A stretch of 64,000 bases of DNA from Daphnia carinata (Eukaryota > Arthropoda > Branchiopoda > Diplostraca > Daphniidae), in the NCBI RefSeq assembly GCF_022539665.2, contig NC_081335.1, positions 5,146,001-5,210,000 on the forward strand. The letters run 5' to 3'. The notes under the pieces are model-generated. The model ran no database searches, was not told the DNA's origin, and saw only the letters and a program-made list of their open reading frames with translations. Shown here in pieces: positions 50,828 to 61,355 of the stretch. A program made the position numbers and the translations under genes. Every line of letters starts with the position of its first letter. The first letter of the stretch is position 1.

Positions 50828-51781
50828 ATGGCACCCGTTGCACCTGAAATGCGTAAGGTGTTAGCGACCAGTGCGAAGATTACAAGTCTCTATCGCGTTA
50901 TGTTCGGCAATAAGGTTCTAAAACCAGGAACGAAACCAGAACCAGAAGCAAAGCAGCTGATTAATAAGCCAATGCCGCTGATTGATAATCCAAAACCTAA
51001 CGGCTTGCCGGCTAAGCGTAAGCGGGATGACGCACCATCACCTTTTGTATATAAGAAACGTTTTGAGGGAACCAATTCAAAAGAAGTCATTCGGCTTCCA
51101 CCAGTATTATCATTAGACGATATAATCAAGTTACAATCTAAGCCGAAACGGGTTGGGAGTATTGCTAAAAAAAGGCTCGCTAATGGTAATAATGTGACAA
51201 AAACTAAAGTTCCCAATCTCTTGCAGGCACCTGTCATTGATTCAGCGGTAGCGGCCAGAGCCAAGGCGGGCAGTCTTTACGCCAGTCTGTTTGGGGGTAA
51301 GCTTCCACAACCAGCAAGAATACCAAAGCAGCTGACTGATAAGCCAAAGCCCTTGGTAGACTGTCAGATCCGATCACCATTGCCATCATTGCCGAAATCA
51401 GATCCTGGCTTGCCGTGCCAATCACCATCCCGAGAATTACCCAATGACTCGATGGCCAAGCGGAAGCGGGAAGAGGATGCGCAAGCAACCCTTCCTGCGG
51501 AGAAGCGCTTCAAGGATCTGAATTTCAAGGACTACAAAGACCCTGTCCGCTTCAAGGCTACAGCTGGACGTTCAAAGGCACAGACCAAGGCGGAGATTAA
51601 AAACCTACATAGCAGCCTATTCGAGGGTTTGCTTCCACCCAAGAAAGTGACGAGTACGCCAATTCCAATGTCTCAACGTCCGGTTCGAGCACCGCTGCCT
51701 AAGACTGACCCAGAATATGGTATGCCCCCATGGTGTCGGCAGAGCTTTTACAACTATAATTATCAATTTTCCTTTGACTAG
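50828..51781 (+). CDS. Basic protein with three internal repeats, unknown function
   Basis: Single open frame of 317 aa directly behind the duplicated leader. I recognise no family. Three related segments are visible: ITSLYRVMFGNKVLKPG with KQLINKPMPLID; AGSLYASLFGGKLPQPARIP with KQLTDKPKPLVD; and IKNLHSSLFEGLLPPKK with PMSQRPVRAPLP. Between them lie two NLS-like blocks, AKRKRDDAPSPFVYKKRF and AKRKREEDAQATLPAEKRF. The protein is rich in Lys and Pro and ends in Tyr/Asn-rich NYNYQFSFD. The regular repeat and intact frame suggest a real nuclear protein of recent origin, possibly part of a lineage-specific family sharing this leader. Alternatively it may be a domesticated mobile-element ORF; no transposase or polymerase motif is present. 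Confidence 0.6.
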   Translation: MAPVAPEMRKVLATSAKITSLYRVMFGNKVLKPGTKPEPEAKQLINKPMPLIDNPKPNGLPAKRKRDDAPSPFVYKKRFEGTNSKEVIRLPPVLSLDDIIKLQSKPKRVGSIAKKRLANGNNVTKTKVPNLLQAPVIDSAVAARAKAGSLYASLFGGKLPQPARIPKQLTDKPKPLVDCQIRSPLPSLPKSDPGLPCQSPSRELPNDSMAKRKREEDAQATLPAEKRFKDLNFKDYKDPVRFKATAGRSKAQTKAEIKNLHSSLFEGLLPPKKVTSTPIPMSQRPVRAPLPKTDPEYGMPPWCRQSFYNYNYQFSFD

Positions 51782-52482
51782 CCTAAGTTAAGAGTAGCTT
51801 ATATTCCCAAAATTGCGTATGAGTGTGTGTGTGCAAGTGTGTGTGTGCAAGTGTGTGTGCAAGTGTGTAAATTATTTGGTACAAATCATCTAGTCAAAAT
51901 TACTTGTTGTGTATGTGTGTGTGTATGTGAGAATGAATGTTTGTTTGTATGTATCACACTTTGGTTGGAATTTTAAAATGTACAGCTTTAAACACCTTAC
52001 CAAAATTGTCTTGTGTTTCACTGGTATAGGGCGGGGGTTAAGAAAGTTAGGTAAACAAAAAAAAAAAAAACTAACAAATGATAAACGAATAAAACATAAA
52101 TTGTTAGGCTGTTCCAGTAATAGCAGTCTGACAAAGGAGTAGGAAATTAAGCCGATCGTTAATATATGACAAGTAGAAAACGATCTCCAGAAAATATTAT
52201 TTATTGAAATAAACCTGTAACACGGATACATATTACATTTTTGTTTTTCAAACACTAAGGGCTTTTAATCTTGATTGTAAGGCGTGCCATTATCACTCAT
52301 TGTTGGTCGGAGGGGATTGACTCCTATAACAACCAGCAATCGATAATATAGCCAAACAATGCTACTCAGTTTTATCAAATTTTTCAAATACGATCAGTTT
52401 AGTTTGGCTAGCCAGTTGGTCTGTTACAGCGCTTTGTGCTTCTCGGGTTGGCATTCCTTTGAAAGTCTATGTGGAGTTGGAT
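51782..52482. other. Spacer with (GTGTGTGCAA)n minisatellite
   Basis: Downstream of the 317-aa ORF. Positions 51820-51869 contain a short tandem repeat of a GTGTGTGTGCAA-type unit. No other gene is recognised before the transporter. Confidence 0.5.
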
Positions 52483-55254
52483 ATGACGGCTAATGAAGAA
52501 AGCGCCAGTTCAACTAGCGTATCAGAAAACAGTTTTCAAACCTACAGCGAAGATGAGGCCGGCCAGACGGAAATACCTTCGGATTCCATTACTGTTGTTT
52601 GGTTGAAACAGGGACATGGCGGAGACAATTCGCAGTCTTGGTGGAATAAGCGAAAACAACGAATTTTCCGCAAGAAAACGCTGTACATGCGCATCCCAAT
52701 ATTGAAATGGCTTCCCAAATACTCTGCACAAGACTTTGTAGCTGATCTTGTGGCCGGTATCACCGTCGGAGTAACAGTCATTCCACAAGGTTTAGCTTAT
52801 GCCACCGTGGCCAGACTCCCTCCTGAGGTATTAAATCATTCAATACAGTTATTAATCAATGCTAAATATATTTATTTATTTTCATTAGTATGGCCTGCAC
52901 GCCTCGTATGTGGGATGCTTCGTTTATCTTCTATTCGGCGGTACGCCAGTGGTCACTATTGGGCCAACGGCCCTTATGTCACTCGTCACTTACGATTCGG
53001 GGGCTGCGCTAATGGGGCCTGAAGCAGCTATCCTTCTTGCATTTCTCACCGGTTGCATTGTTCTTCTCTTCGGCCTGCTCAATTTCGGTAAGAATCGGAA
53101 TGTGTAATTGTAAGCTTTTATGGAATTCATAAAGAAAAGTTGTTTCCTATTTTCAGGTTTCTTGATTGATATCACCGCAGCTCCAGTCGTGGCCGAATTC
53201 ACGAGCGCCGCCGCCTTCACGATAGCGACGACACAAATTGAAGCCTTTCCCGGCCTCAGATTTGATGACGAAGGGTTCCTCAATACGTGGATAGCGGTAT
53301 TTGAAAACATTGCAGAAACTAAAAAATGGGATGCTGTTTTGGGTTTTGCTTCCATCGCTATTTTGCTTCTACTTCGGGTATAAGCGTTGCGGAAGATACA
53401 CCAACCTCTTGATTCACATCTTTTTTTTCCTGTAAGATAGGTTCTTGATCAAGTCAAATTGGGTGAAGAAGGAGAAAGAAAGCGATGGCAAAATTGGGTC
53501 AACACGACATGTTGGCTGATTTCGGTCTCGCGTAACGCTATCGTCATCATCGCCGCTTCCATTTTGGCTTACGCTCTGGCTGAACCCGGCCAGAGTAGCT
53601 ATCCTTTGACCTTAACCGGTAAGTCACGCACATCTCAATATATTTCTAGTTAAATGAATCCCTTTCAAAAACAGAAGACCAAACTATTTCGCTATTAAAA
53701 AGCAACGCATCTCATTTTGTTAAAGGTGCCGCAGCATTTAGTCGGCAAGCGAGCAAATTTTAACTTTAAATAGGTAACGTGTATACATTTAGGTGAGATT
53801 CCTAGCGGATTCCCTCCATTCAGAGCGCCGCCCTTTTCGTTTGAGGCAGACGGAAAGACATACTCTTTTGTGGACATTTGCAAAAATCTAGGCTCTTTGC
53901 CCTACATTTCTCCACTGGTCACCGTAACTGAATCGATTGCGATTGCCAAATCCTTAGGTAGGGTCAATCAAAGCAGCTGCCATACGGAGATGATGTTATA
54001 TTTTTTCTTTGAATCATGTCTGGATTACGTGGAATTGCAAATGGATAGCCAAAGGGAGTCGCACTGATGTCAGTCAAGAGATGATCGCCATCGGTACTAG
54101 CAACATTTTAGGATCGTTTACGTCATCGTTTCCAGTGACAGGCGCATTTCCACGCACGGTCGTTAATGCCGCCAGCGGCGTCCACACGCCTTTCGACGGA
54201 CTCTACACTGGCAACTGAAAACTTACCTCTTTATTTGAGAGTATTTATTTTAGAGAAAAATCTGTTTTGTTCAGGTGCTCTTGCACTTCTGGCCATTACG
54301 GTTTTGACGCCTTACTTTTTCTACATTCCAAAAAACTGCTTGGCAGCGGTCATCATATCCGCTGTTATTTTCATGGTGGAAGTCAGCTTAGTCAAGATGG
54401 TTTGGAAATCAAAAAGTTAGTGAAACGATTCATTTTTTACTACCATCGTAATCCCCGCACGTTGGACTAATTTCTGCTGGTTGAAACGCAGAAATTGTTT
54501 TAGTGCCTTTTGGCTTTACGTTCGTCTTTTGCGTCTTTGTCGGTCTGTCGCAAGGCATTTTGATTGGCACGGCTATCAATCTTGGCATGCTCTTATACAG
54601 CACGGCTCGTCCACGGATTAAAATCCATAAAATCAAAGTAAAAAAAAAAAAATTCATACTGGTGGAATGAAGAATTCAAATGTTTTCTTATCTGTCTGTA
54701 AATATTTTGTTTAAAAAAAAAAAGAACCCAACGACCGAGTATCTTCTTCTCATACCGGATCGTAGTTTAGTGTTCACCGCCATGGAATAGTTCATGTCCA
54801 GCGTACGAAAAGCTTCGGCGCTATATCCTGGTATTATCGTCGTGATCGACATGAGCCACGTCTCGGCAGCGGATTTTACCACGGCTTACGTAAAATGACA
54901 CATAAAAAAAATGATATAATCATTCCCCTAACCAAACCCAAATGTCGTTTATACACAGGGCTCTGACAACATGTTCAAGAGGCTACAGAAACACGGGCAC
55001 AACTCATTTTGACCCGACTCAAACCTGAAGTTTTGCTCATTTTGTCCCGTATTGGGTGTGATTTTCACATGCACAGCGAAGGTGAAATTGTGCAAATTTT
55101 GCTCAGGGATATTTCTACACGTGATGTATGTATATCTGTTGACCCATTGTCAAACAAAAACCCTCCCGTGGCAGAGCACACGTCGCTAGAGTTCTCTTCG
55201 GGTTCGTATCGGGTTGATAGCCCGTTTCGGGCTATCAAACGATTTCACCAGTAG
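52483..55254 (+). pseudogene. SLC26A11-type sulfate/anion transporter, STAS domain broken
   Basis: Nine exons join in phase without a stop up to the STAS domain: 52483-52827, 52889-53087, 53157-53377, 53441-53618, 53793-53957, 54049-54210, 54275-54415, 54492-54637 and 54725 on. They carry SLC26 motifs: DFVADLVAGITVGVTVIPQG LAYA, YGLHASYVGCFVYLLFG, TVTESIAIAKSL, QEMIAIGTSNILGSF, FPVTGAFPRTVVNAASGVHT and YFFYIPKNCLAAVII. The membrane part is complete. At 54788-54790 a TAG interrupts the first STAS strand (IPDRSLVFTAME, then stop) where relatives continue. Downstream sequence still encodes STAS-like IIVVIDMSHVSAADFT, and then a one-base frameshift appears near 54998-55009. The intron at 54211 starts with GC, not GT. 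It is either a young pseudogene or a transporter of 540 aa lacking STAS. SLC26A11 relatives move sulfate, chloride or related anions across the plasma or lysosomal membrane. Confidence 0.75.
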
Positions 55255-55280
55255 AACTTAGCGTGGTCCTAGCTCCCCAA

Positions 55281-56261
55281 GCGCCGCTGCAGCGTTTAGC
55301 GTGGGTGACAAAGTCAAAGTTATCGTTGACGACGATCGGCTGAGAGAAATGCACGAGGGATACGGAGGTTGGAATCCTCGTATGGTGGAGTTAGACCGCT
55401 ATTTCGCTATTTCTTATTTTTAGTGCTTGTAAGATGACATTACGTCTTTTTTCCTCGCTTTTTCCTGGCGGTCGTCAGTGCATACGTCACGTCGGAACAG
55501 TTCATCGCGTCACCGAACGGGGAGATATTCGTGTTCAATTTGATGGCAGTAACCAATGCTGAACGTTCCATCCGTGAGCAATTTATCGTTTATCGGCCTT
55601 TTCCGTCGGAAACACAGTAAGGCTAATAGATGATATTGCACACGCGAAACTTCTTCAACGAAGCCATGAAGAGTGGGTTGATTTAACGCGATTTGAATGT
55701 ATGATTTTTAAGAATGCCATATTGTTAAAACATGGTGTATCTGTCAAAGAAAATGACGCGCAACTTCGTTATATTTGAAAAGAATAAATAATAAAACAAT
55801 AATCAAATTTTTTTTCTAGGCTTTTGATGATCGGTAAGGTGACGAAAGCCTATGGCGATGTTAATCCACTATTCACTGCCAATGGACAGACTTGGATTCT
55901 CAATCCATCATGTCCTACGCCATTACGCAGTACAGCGACAGAACTGCATAACACCATCAATGCAAGCGTTCGTCAAGAACACATAAGTATGGTTACTATT
56001 TTTTTCTCTATAATATTAGTATTTCTATTAACGGTGGCTTAAATATCCGAATTTGCGTTTGTAAGATCCATTGACTCATTGATGTCTCATCTCCTTGCGA
56101 GTGGCCAGAAAAAACAGCAACAACAACCACTCTTTCTATCTCATTCCAGCCATCAGCCGGGAACGTTTAAGGACGGCACTATAGCCCATGGGCTTGTAAG
56201 GGCGGCTGCACAGAATCAATTCAATATTTTCCAACTGTTATCGCTACAGCAATTAACATGA
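55281..56261 (+). pseudogene. MIB2-like (mind bomb) pseudogene fragment
   Basis: The sequence encodes the paired SH3-like repeats found between the zinc finger and ankyrin repeats of mind bomb E3 ligases. First repeat: FSVGDKVKVIVDDDRLREMH, EGYGGWNPRMVE, then after an intron VGTVHRVTERGDIRVQFDGS. Second repeat: FSVGNTVRLIDDIAHAKLLQ and, after another intron, MIGKVTKAYGD and NGQTWILNPSC. A possible start of the ankyrin region (HGLVRAAAQNQFNIFQLLS) follows to 56261. Two in-frame TGA codons at 55560-55562 and 55575-55577 break the C-x-TFHP motif; the first replaces the conserved Trp of WTFHP. N-terminal MIB/HERC2 and ZZ domains, most ankyrins and RING fingers are absent. Mind bomb ubiquitinates Notch ligands; this copy cannot make the full protein. 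Confidence 0.78.
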
Positions 56262-57419
56262 TTAATACGAATGTATTTAATACACTTAAATTCAACATGA
56301 AATTTTTGGCTTCGAATTAGTGGGATGATTATGTCTAGTTATACTGGATGTATTGTTTGTGACTTTAATATGTTTGCTAAAAAGAATTTTCTTACATTTG
56401 ACACCGTGTGGTACTGTACTGTTTAGGGATCTTCGTAATCACAACAAGAAACTGAGTGAAATTTAAAATCTAACCACATTCTGGATACCAGGGGAATAGT
56501 TACTGTCATATCCTTTGTTCTCTTGGGGTTTGTTTTGGATCTTGTAAAATTGCGTGAATTCTTTCAGTTTCTACCCTTTTAACGGTGTTCGCTTTTAACG
56601 CCATCTGATAGAGGACAAAATTTTCTTTATTGGAAGTGTGCGTGTTTCGAGGGTTACACATGGAGGATGGAAAAGTACAGTTCGAATAAGACAAGAATCA
56701 CTAGTTAAAGCAAAAAAGTGCTTTGAAAGTTTATGTTTATGCAATCGTAGAATACGGCTATTTATATTGGGACAAGCGTATACCTATTTTCAGGAGTTTG
56801 GAACTGAAATCATGCTCAAAAGAGCTATCATGACTAAAAATTTCATTATGCTACATATCATTATTGTGCGAAGGCTTATGTTTAGAAGTTACAAAGCTGC
56901 GGTGCAATGGTGAAAAAAGAGTCTTATTAGCGCAACGAATTCTTTCGTTGCAATAGATTCCACCAGGACTATAGTCCGTTTTCGAATGGAGTTTTTGTTG
57001 ACAACACGGCGCTGCCGAAGACTAGCAGATGTACGAAACTAATCGCATCACAGCTCTTCAACAAATACATAATTTTTTGTGTTCAAACTATGACAAAATC
57101 ACTTTATGTTTATGCAATAGACGTAATGGATAGACATACGTGACGGAGAATTTCAAATCAGTTCTTAGCCTATTTATATTGCTATATGATCGTGGGTAAA
57201 TTTGGTTTAATGCGTAAATTAGGGTTGATGTTATGGTTAAATAAATAATAATTAATTAGTATTGACGTATTTCTTTTTTTAGAAAAAAAAGGTGTCTAAA
57301 CGAGTATAACGTTTTGTCCTTTGTCATCCCAGCCAAATGCCTTTTCGAAGGATCGTTTGGCAATCGTTTCAGCACTAAGAAACACTTAATCAGTACACTT
57401 CAAAGTGGCCATGATCTTG
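56262..57419. other. AT-rich spacer
   Basis: Between the MIB2-like and HERC2-like fragments. Open frames of up to 91 codons have no family similarity. I see no mobile element. Confidence 0.4.
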
Positions 57420-59333
57420 GCATACAGTTTGATCTGCAGTTACGACTTGAACGGCAGTCTTTAAATGAAACCTGGAACAAACTAGTGAAAAATGGGATAC
57501 TAACATCTAATCAGATTAATTTGTTGATTGAAGCTACCAATGACAAAACAATAAGAAGCCCAAGTGGAAATTTCCCTTGTGCATGCTGTGATGGGGTATG
57601 TGAGTTAAAATGTCAAAGCATGTCCCAAAGCTCAATTGGATCTTCATATATTGAGAAACCAGTTATAAAATTTCTCAACGTGTGAAAATGGAACAAGGAT
57701 GTTGGTAGGTTTGATTTACATTTGTTACATAATTATTTGTTAGTTGATGATTACTCACCTCTTACTTTTAGGTTTGGGCGATGTAAAAGAATGTCCGGAG
57801 AAAATGGTAGTAGTTTTTCCTTTTAGCCTTGCTTTTTTCAACTGTATTAATAGCGATTGGGTGTAAATGCAAGGGTGTATGAAGAAGTAGGCAGCCTTTC
57901 ATCAGAGAAGAGTAAAAATCGTGTGTCATCACCCCACACAATTGTCGCTATCTTAACTGAAGTAGGATCTAATGGTGCACTTAATTTTCTGTTTGCATTT
58001 TTCCGTCGTGCATGGCAACCAGGTATACATCACATTCTAGTATAGCCGGCAAAACGTTTAACACCTTGTTTTGCAATACGCGAAGACGGGGATACCTGTA
58101 TTGAGTTGCTGATTCACGCACTAGAATCACTTCGCGGTTTACCTCCCGCGTCTACCTCTCACCTTCTACATCAAAAGGATAATAGCACATATGACCTCTA
58201 GTTCAGATTGCTCAACAAATCTGTGTCATTTCTGCGTTCCATTATTTTCGAGTGTGGATTTTAATTTTTAAAATGTTCCTAGCAAGAAAAATTACGGGAA
58301 CTCCTCGTCTTATATAGAGAAAGTTCGTGTTCCATTCCTCTACGGGATCGGCCAGTGGCGCTACAACTTTTTTTAGAAGTCACCATTCAGCGTGGAAGTC
58401 TCCTCTGTCTTTTACATGCTATACAACTTCTGCTCGAATTATGGGACGTGGTGGAAAGTGGCCAGGTACTTTACCAGTCGCGTTAAGTACAAAGATCATT
58501 GTACAAAAGGATTTCCTTTTTCTTTTCTGAAGGACAACGGTTTGAGTAATCGAGGTCTTGCTATATTGCTCCTTTAATTCTGAAGCTCCGCCGTTGGAGC
58601 GCAGTCCAGAAGAGCAGACGGGGAGTTCCGAAAAATACAACGATGAAGAATACGCTATTAGTCCATCGGCTTGCCTTTTAAGGCAAGCAAGCTTATCGCC
58701 TGAGCCAGAAGATGGTGACAAAGACGTCGACGTTGACCTATATCAAGCTGCTGTTCTCAGCTTGGCTCGTTTGGATCGATTAGCCGCTCCATTTATTCAT
58801 CCGCCACTATCGGTTTTATTTGCAGTTTCACCGATTTTATTTTACGTTTCATGACACTTTACGTTTTCGTGTTCAGGATCGAACAGTCATTGAAAACACC
58901 TTAATTCGATTGGATTTAAATGCCTCGACCACGGCAGATCGTTACACCGAGGTCCACAAACTTTCAATCGCAATCGAACAAATGATCTGCACTGCCCTTG
59001 GCCTATTAATTCTATCCAGCGATGACAAAGTGTACATTATCGGCTACACCGATCCAGAACCGGTCAGTTTGCGTTACGTGAAATTCCGCAGTTTATCAGA
59101 CGTACTTATTTTTTAAACTTTTTTTTGTGAATTTAGACTATCCGAATTCTCAAAAGTTTTTCCGCTTTTTCGCTTGCGGGAATTAGTTTTATGGCCGACT
59201 CTTGTGTCTGTGTTATCCTAATGCATGCTGGTCAGGTATACGTATGGTCTTGGATGGCAGACGGTGACGATATTCCAATGACGATCATCTCCAAACAAGT
59301 TATTGTTCGAATTAGTTGTGGACATGAATATGG
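57420..59333 (+). pseudogene. HERC2-like N-terminal fragment
   Basis: Exon-like blocks in HERC2 order: FDLQLRLERQSLNETWNKLV (57429-57490); VGSNGALNFLFAFFRRAWQP (about 57960-58022); DTCIELLIHALESLRGLPPAS (58099-58158); LRELLVLYRESSCSIPLRDR, PVALQLFLEVTIQRGSLLCL and LHAIQLLLELWDVV (58300-58458); DVDVDLYQAAVLSLARLDRL AAPF (58725-58793); and the beginning of the first RCC1 propeller (IAIEQMICTALGLLILSSDD, then GQVYVWSWMADGDD, ending near 59333). These match the first 550 residues or so of HERC2, a giant E3 ligase of about 4800 residues. The VWLEVVERATRFLR block of the human protein is missing, and the first exon runs into a stop. The rest of the gene is absent from the window. It is a truncated, intron-retaining copy. 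Confidence 0.75.
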
Positions 59334-59472
59334 GTAACAAGGCACTGCCTTGCATTTTCTTGTCTTAAGTAATAATTTAACGTTGACGCTGATCCTGTCT
59401 TTGATGTCGGCAGACTTTTGGCGAAGAGTTTCCCTAAAAATCTCATAGATTTTTTTCACGAAAAATACTTAC

Positions 59473-59526
59473 TCCGCAAGCGGATAGGATGATGGTGATC
59501 ATCAAGTATACAGCGAAAAATTTCAT
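59473..59526 (-). CDS. First exon of a putative small secreted protein (left arm)
   Basis: ATG at 59526 starts MKFFAVYLMITIILSACG, a canonical signal peptide, followed exactly by a GTAAGT donor. No downstream exon could be identified with confidence on this strand, where the HERC2-like fragment lies opposite. It is treated as the partial 5' exon of a secreted protein. Confidence 0.45.
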
Positions 59527-59769
59527 TTTGACTAGAGAAGAACAAGCAAACAATGCTCTATGCATATAAGCTGCTGCATACCTCGTTATTTATACATTTT
59601 TTTCCGGATTGTAAGCGTATCACAAAATTTGGAACGCAAGTGTTTAATTCGGAAGGGATCCAGCTGCATTTAGAACTGCACAAAGATGTTGACTGAAACA
59701 AAGCTTGCGCCATTTTATGAAGCAGCTTATATGCATAGAGCATTGTTTGCTTGTTCTTCTCTAGTCAAA

Positions 59770-59820
59770 ATGAAATTTTTCGCTGTATCCTTGATCACCA
59801 TCATCCTATCCGCTTGCGGA
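59770..59820 (+). CDS. First exon of a putative small secreted protein (right arm)
   Basis: ATG at 59770 starts MKFFAVSLITIILSACG followed by a GTAAGT donor. The nearest acceptor (cgtgcag, ending 59857) would make an intron of only 37 bp, which is probably too short. Without splicing the frame runs to 59928, giving a 52-residue secreted peptide rich in Arg/Lys/Asp at its C-terminus. The true downstream exon is not identified. Confidence 0.45.
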
Positions 59821-59833
59821 GTAAGTATTTTCC

Positions 59834-60395
59834 GAAATTTGAATGTGTTGCGTGCAGGAAGGACGATGGTTACTATGGTTTTCGACACAAGGAGGAAAGA
59901 AGACAGAGATCAAAAGGATCAGGCGTAAGGCCAATAAAGAACGAAAACATTAGTTGAGAGGTTCGATGTAGTTTGCCGATACCATTCCGGATCGGTCTGT
60001 CCTCAGGACTGTGTCCATCATCCATCCCTCATCGATCGGTTTGCAATCGACGATTATATCGCCATCGTGAAAGGAACATCGCCGTCACCATCGGCATTTT
60101 AATCATACATGGCTCGGTACGATCGCTAACTTATGAAACAAGCACATAAGAAATTAAATGCAATATTCAAAATGATGATTAGAATATTACCCGAGCTACG
60201 GGGCTGTGTATTAGGAGCCTGATGATAGCCAAATGAAATTCCGGAACTATGATGGGTGTCACCAATTGCATTGCCAGCATCTGTGGATTTCGGGCACCCT
60301 ATGTTGCCAATCTGATGGTAACGGAATCCACTGTTTCAAGCTAAAATCTAATTTTTTGTTGCAAATTATTTTTCTTACTTTCCTGTGTATGCATT
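59834..60395. other. Spacer before second duplicated unit
   Basis: About 0.56 kb. A Cys/His-containing open stretch around 59980-60092 has no family similarity. Confidence 0.35.
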
Positions 60396-61355
60396 TCTTC
60401 AACAACCAAGGGCTCCATTGATCAATGGCAAACAGTTTTCTTCCTCTCAGCAGGCATCTATGCTTTGGCAAATTTGTTTTATGTCATTTTTGGTACTGGT
60501 GTAGAGCAGCCATGGAAGAAACTCAAAGATACCCATCCACTAGAGCAGAAGAGAAACAAATCTATTGGCTCCCTCACCAGCTCAGGAAAATCTGGCAAAT
60601 CAGACTAATACAGAAGAATGATTAATTCGATTTTTCCTCTACTTCTAGCTTTCTCTAATGCCACTGAAATGTGAAAATAAAAGCAAATGCTATACATTTT
60701 TCTCAAATTTTTACATCAGCATTGGTACTTAAGTTGCCTGTTATGGGAATCACGGGAATCCTGTTATCGATTTTGGGTTGCTATGAGTCATTTAACACAA
60801 TGTTAATTCAGTTACACAGTAGCTTCTGTTAGAAAATATTTACCAGGTAGTTTCTTAGTTAAAAGCAGAAAAGACTTCCTAATCTACTTAAAGAATGAAA
60901 CTTAATACCTGTGTAAGAAGAAGGGTCACATTGAAGGCTCTTTCTTTCAACATTACACTTACAATTTTCATAAATGCAGCAGTCTGCTGTCAATGCCATA
61001 CGAGCATGGCTTTGTTGTTTTACATGGTCTATGCAAAAAAACATTTGTTTTACGACGTTTTTCACATTTGACGGCACCTGTTCCAACTACCGCTACGCCA
61101 AAGAAAGAAGGCGTGAATTGGAACCAACTAAGAACATTCAGTGATTTAGCTTTCTCATACGCAGAATAAAAAAATTAAATATAAATAAAAAAAAAACTTG
61201 AAAACGTACTATATGGTTGCTCCTCCCCCATTGGTTCTTGGCCAATGACAATGGGTTCTACTACGTCAGGGGCGACATGGCAAATTCGCCCACCACAGCT
61301 ATTGCCATGTCTAATGAAATTGCATACCCCTGATGTCAAGGGTATACCATATACC

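Larger units (their letters stand above)
59460..59833. repeat. Inverted repeat with two divergent signal-peptide exons
   Basis: Arms 59460-59580 and 59716-59833 are near-identical inverted copies, separated by 135 bp. Each arm contains the same TATATGCATAG stretch, a short leader, an ATG and a GTAAGT donor. The arms differ by a few bases and one 3-bp indel that is in frame with the coding part. Confidence 0.9.
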
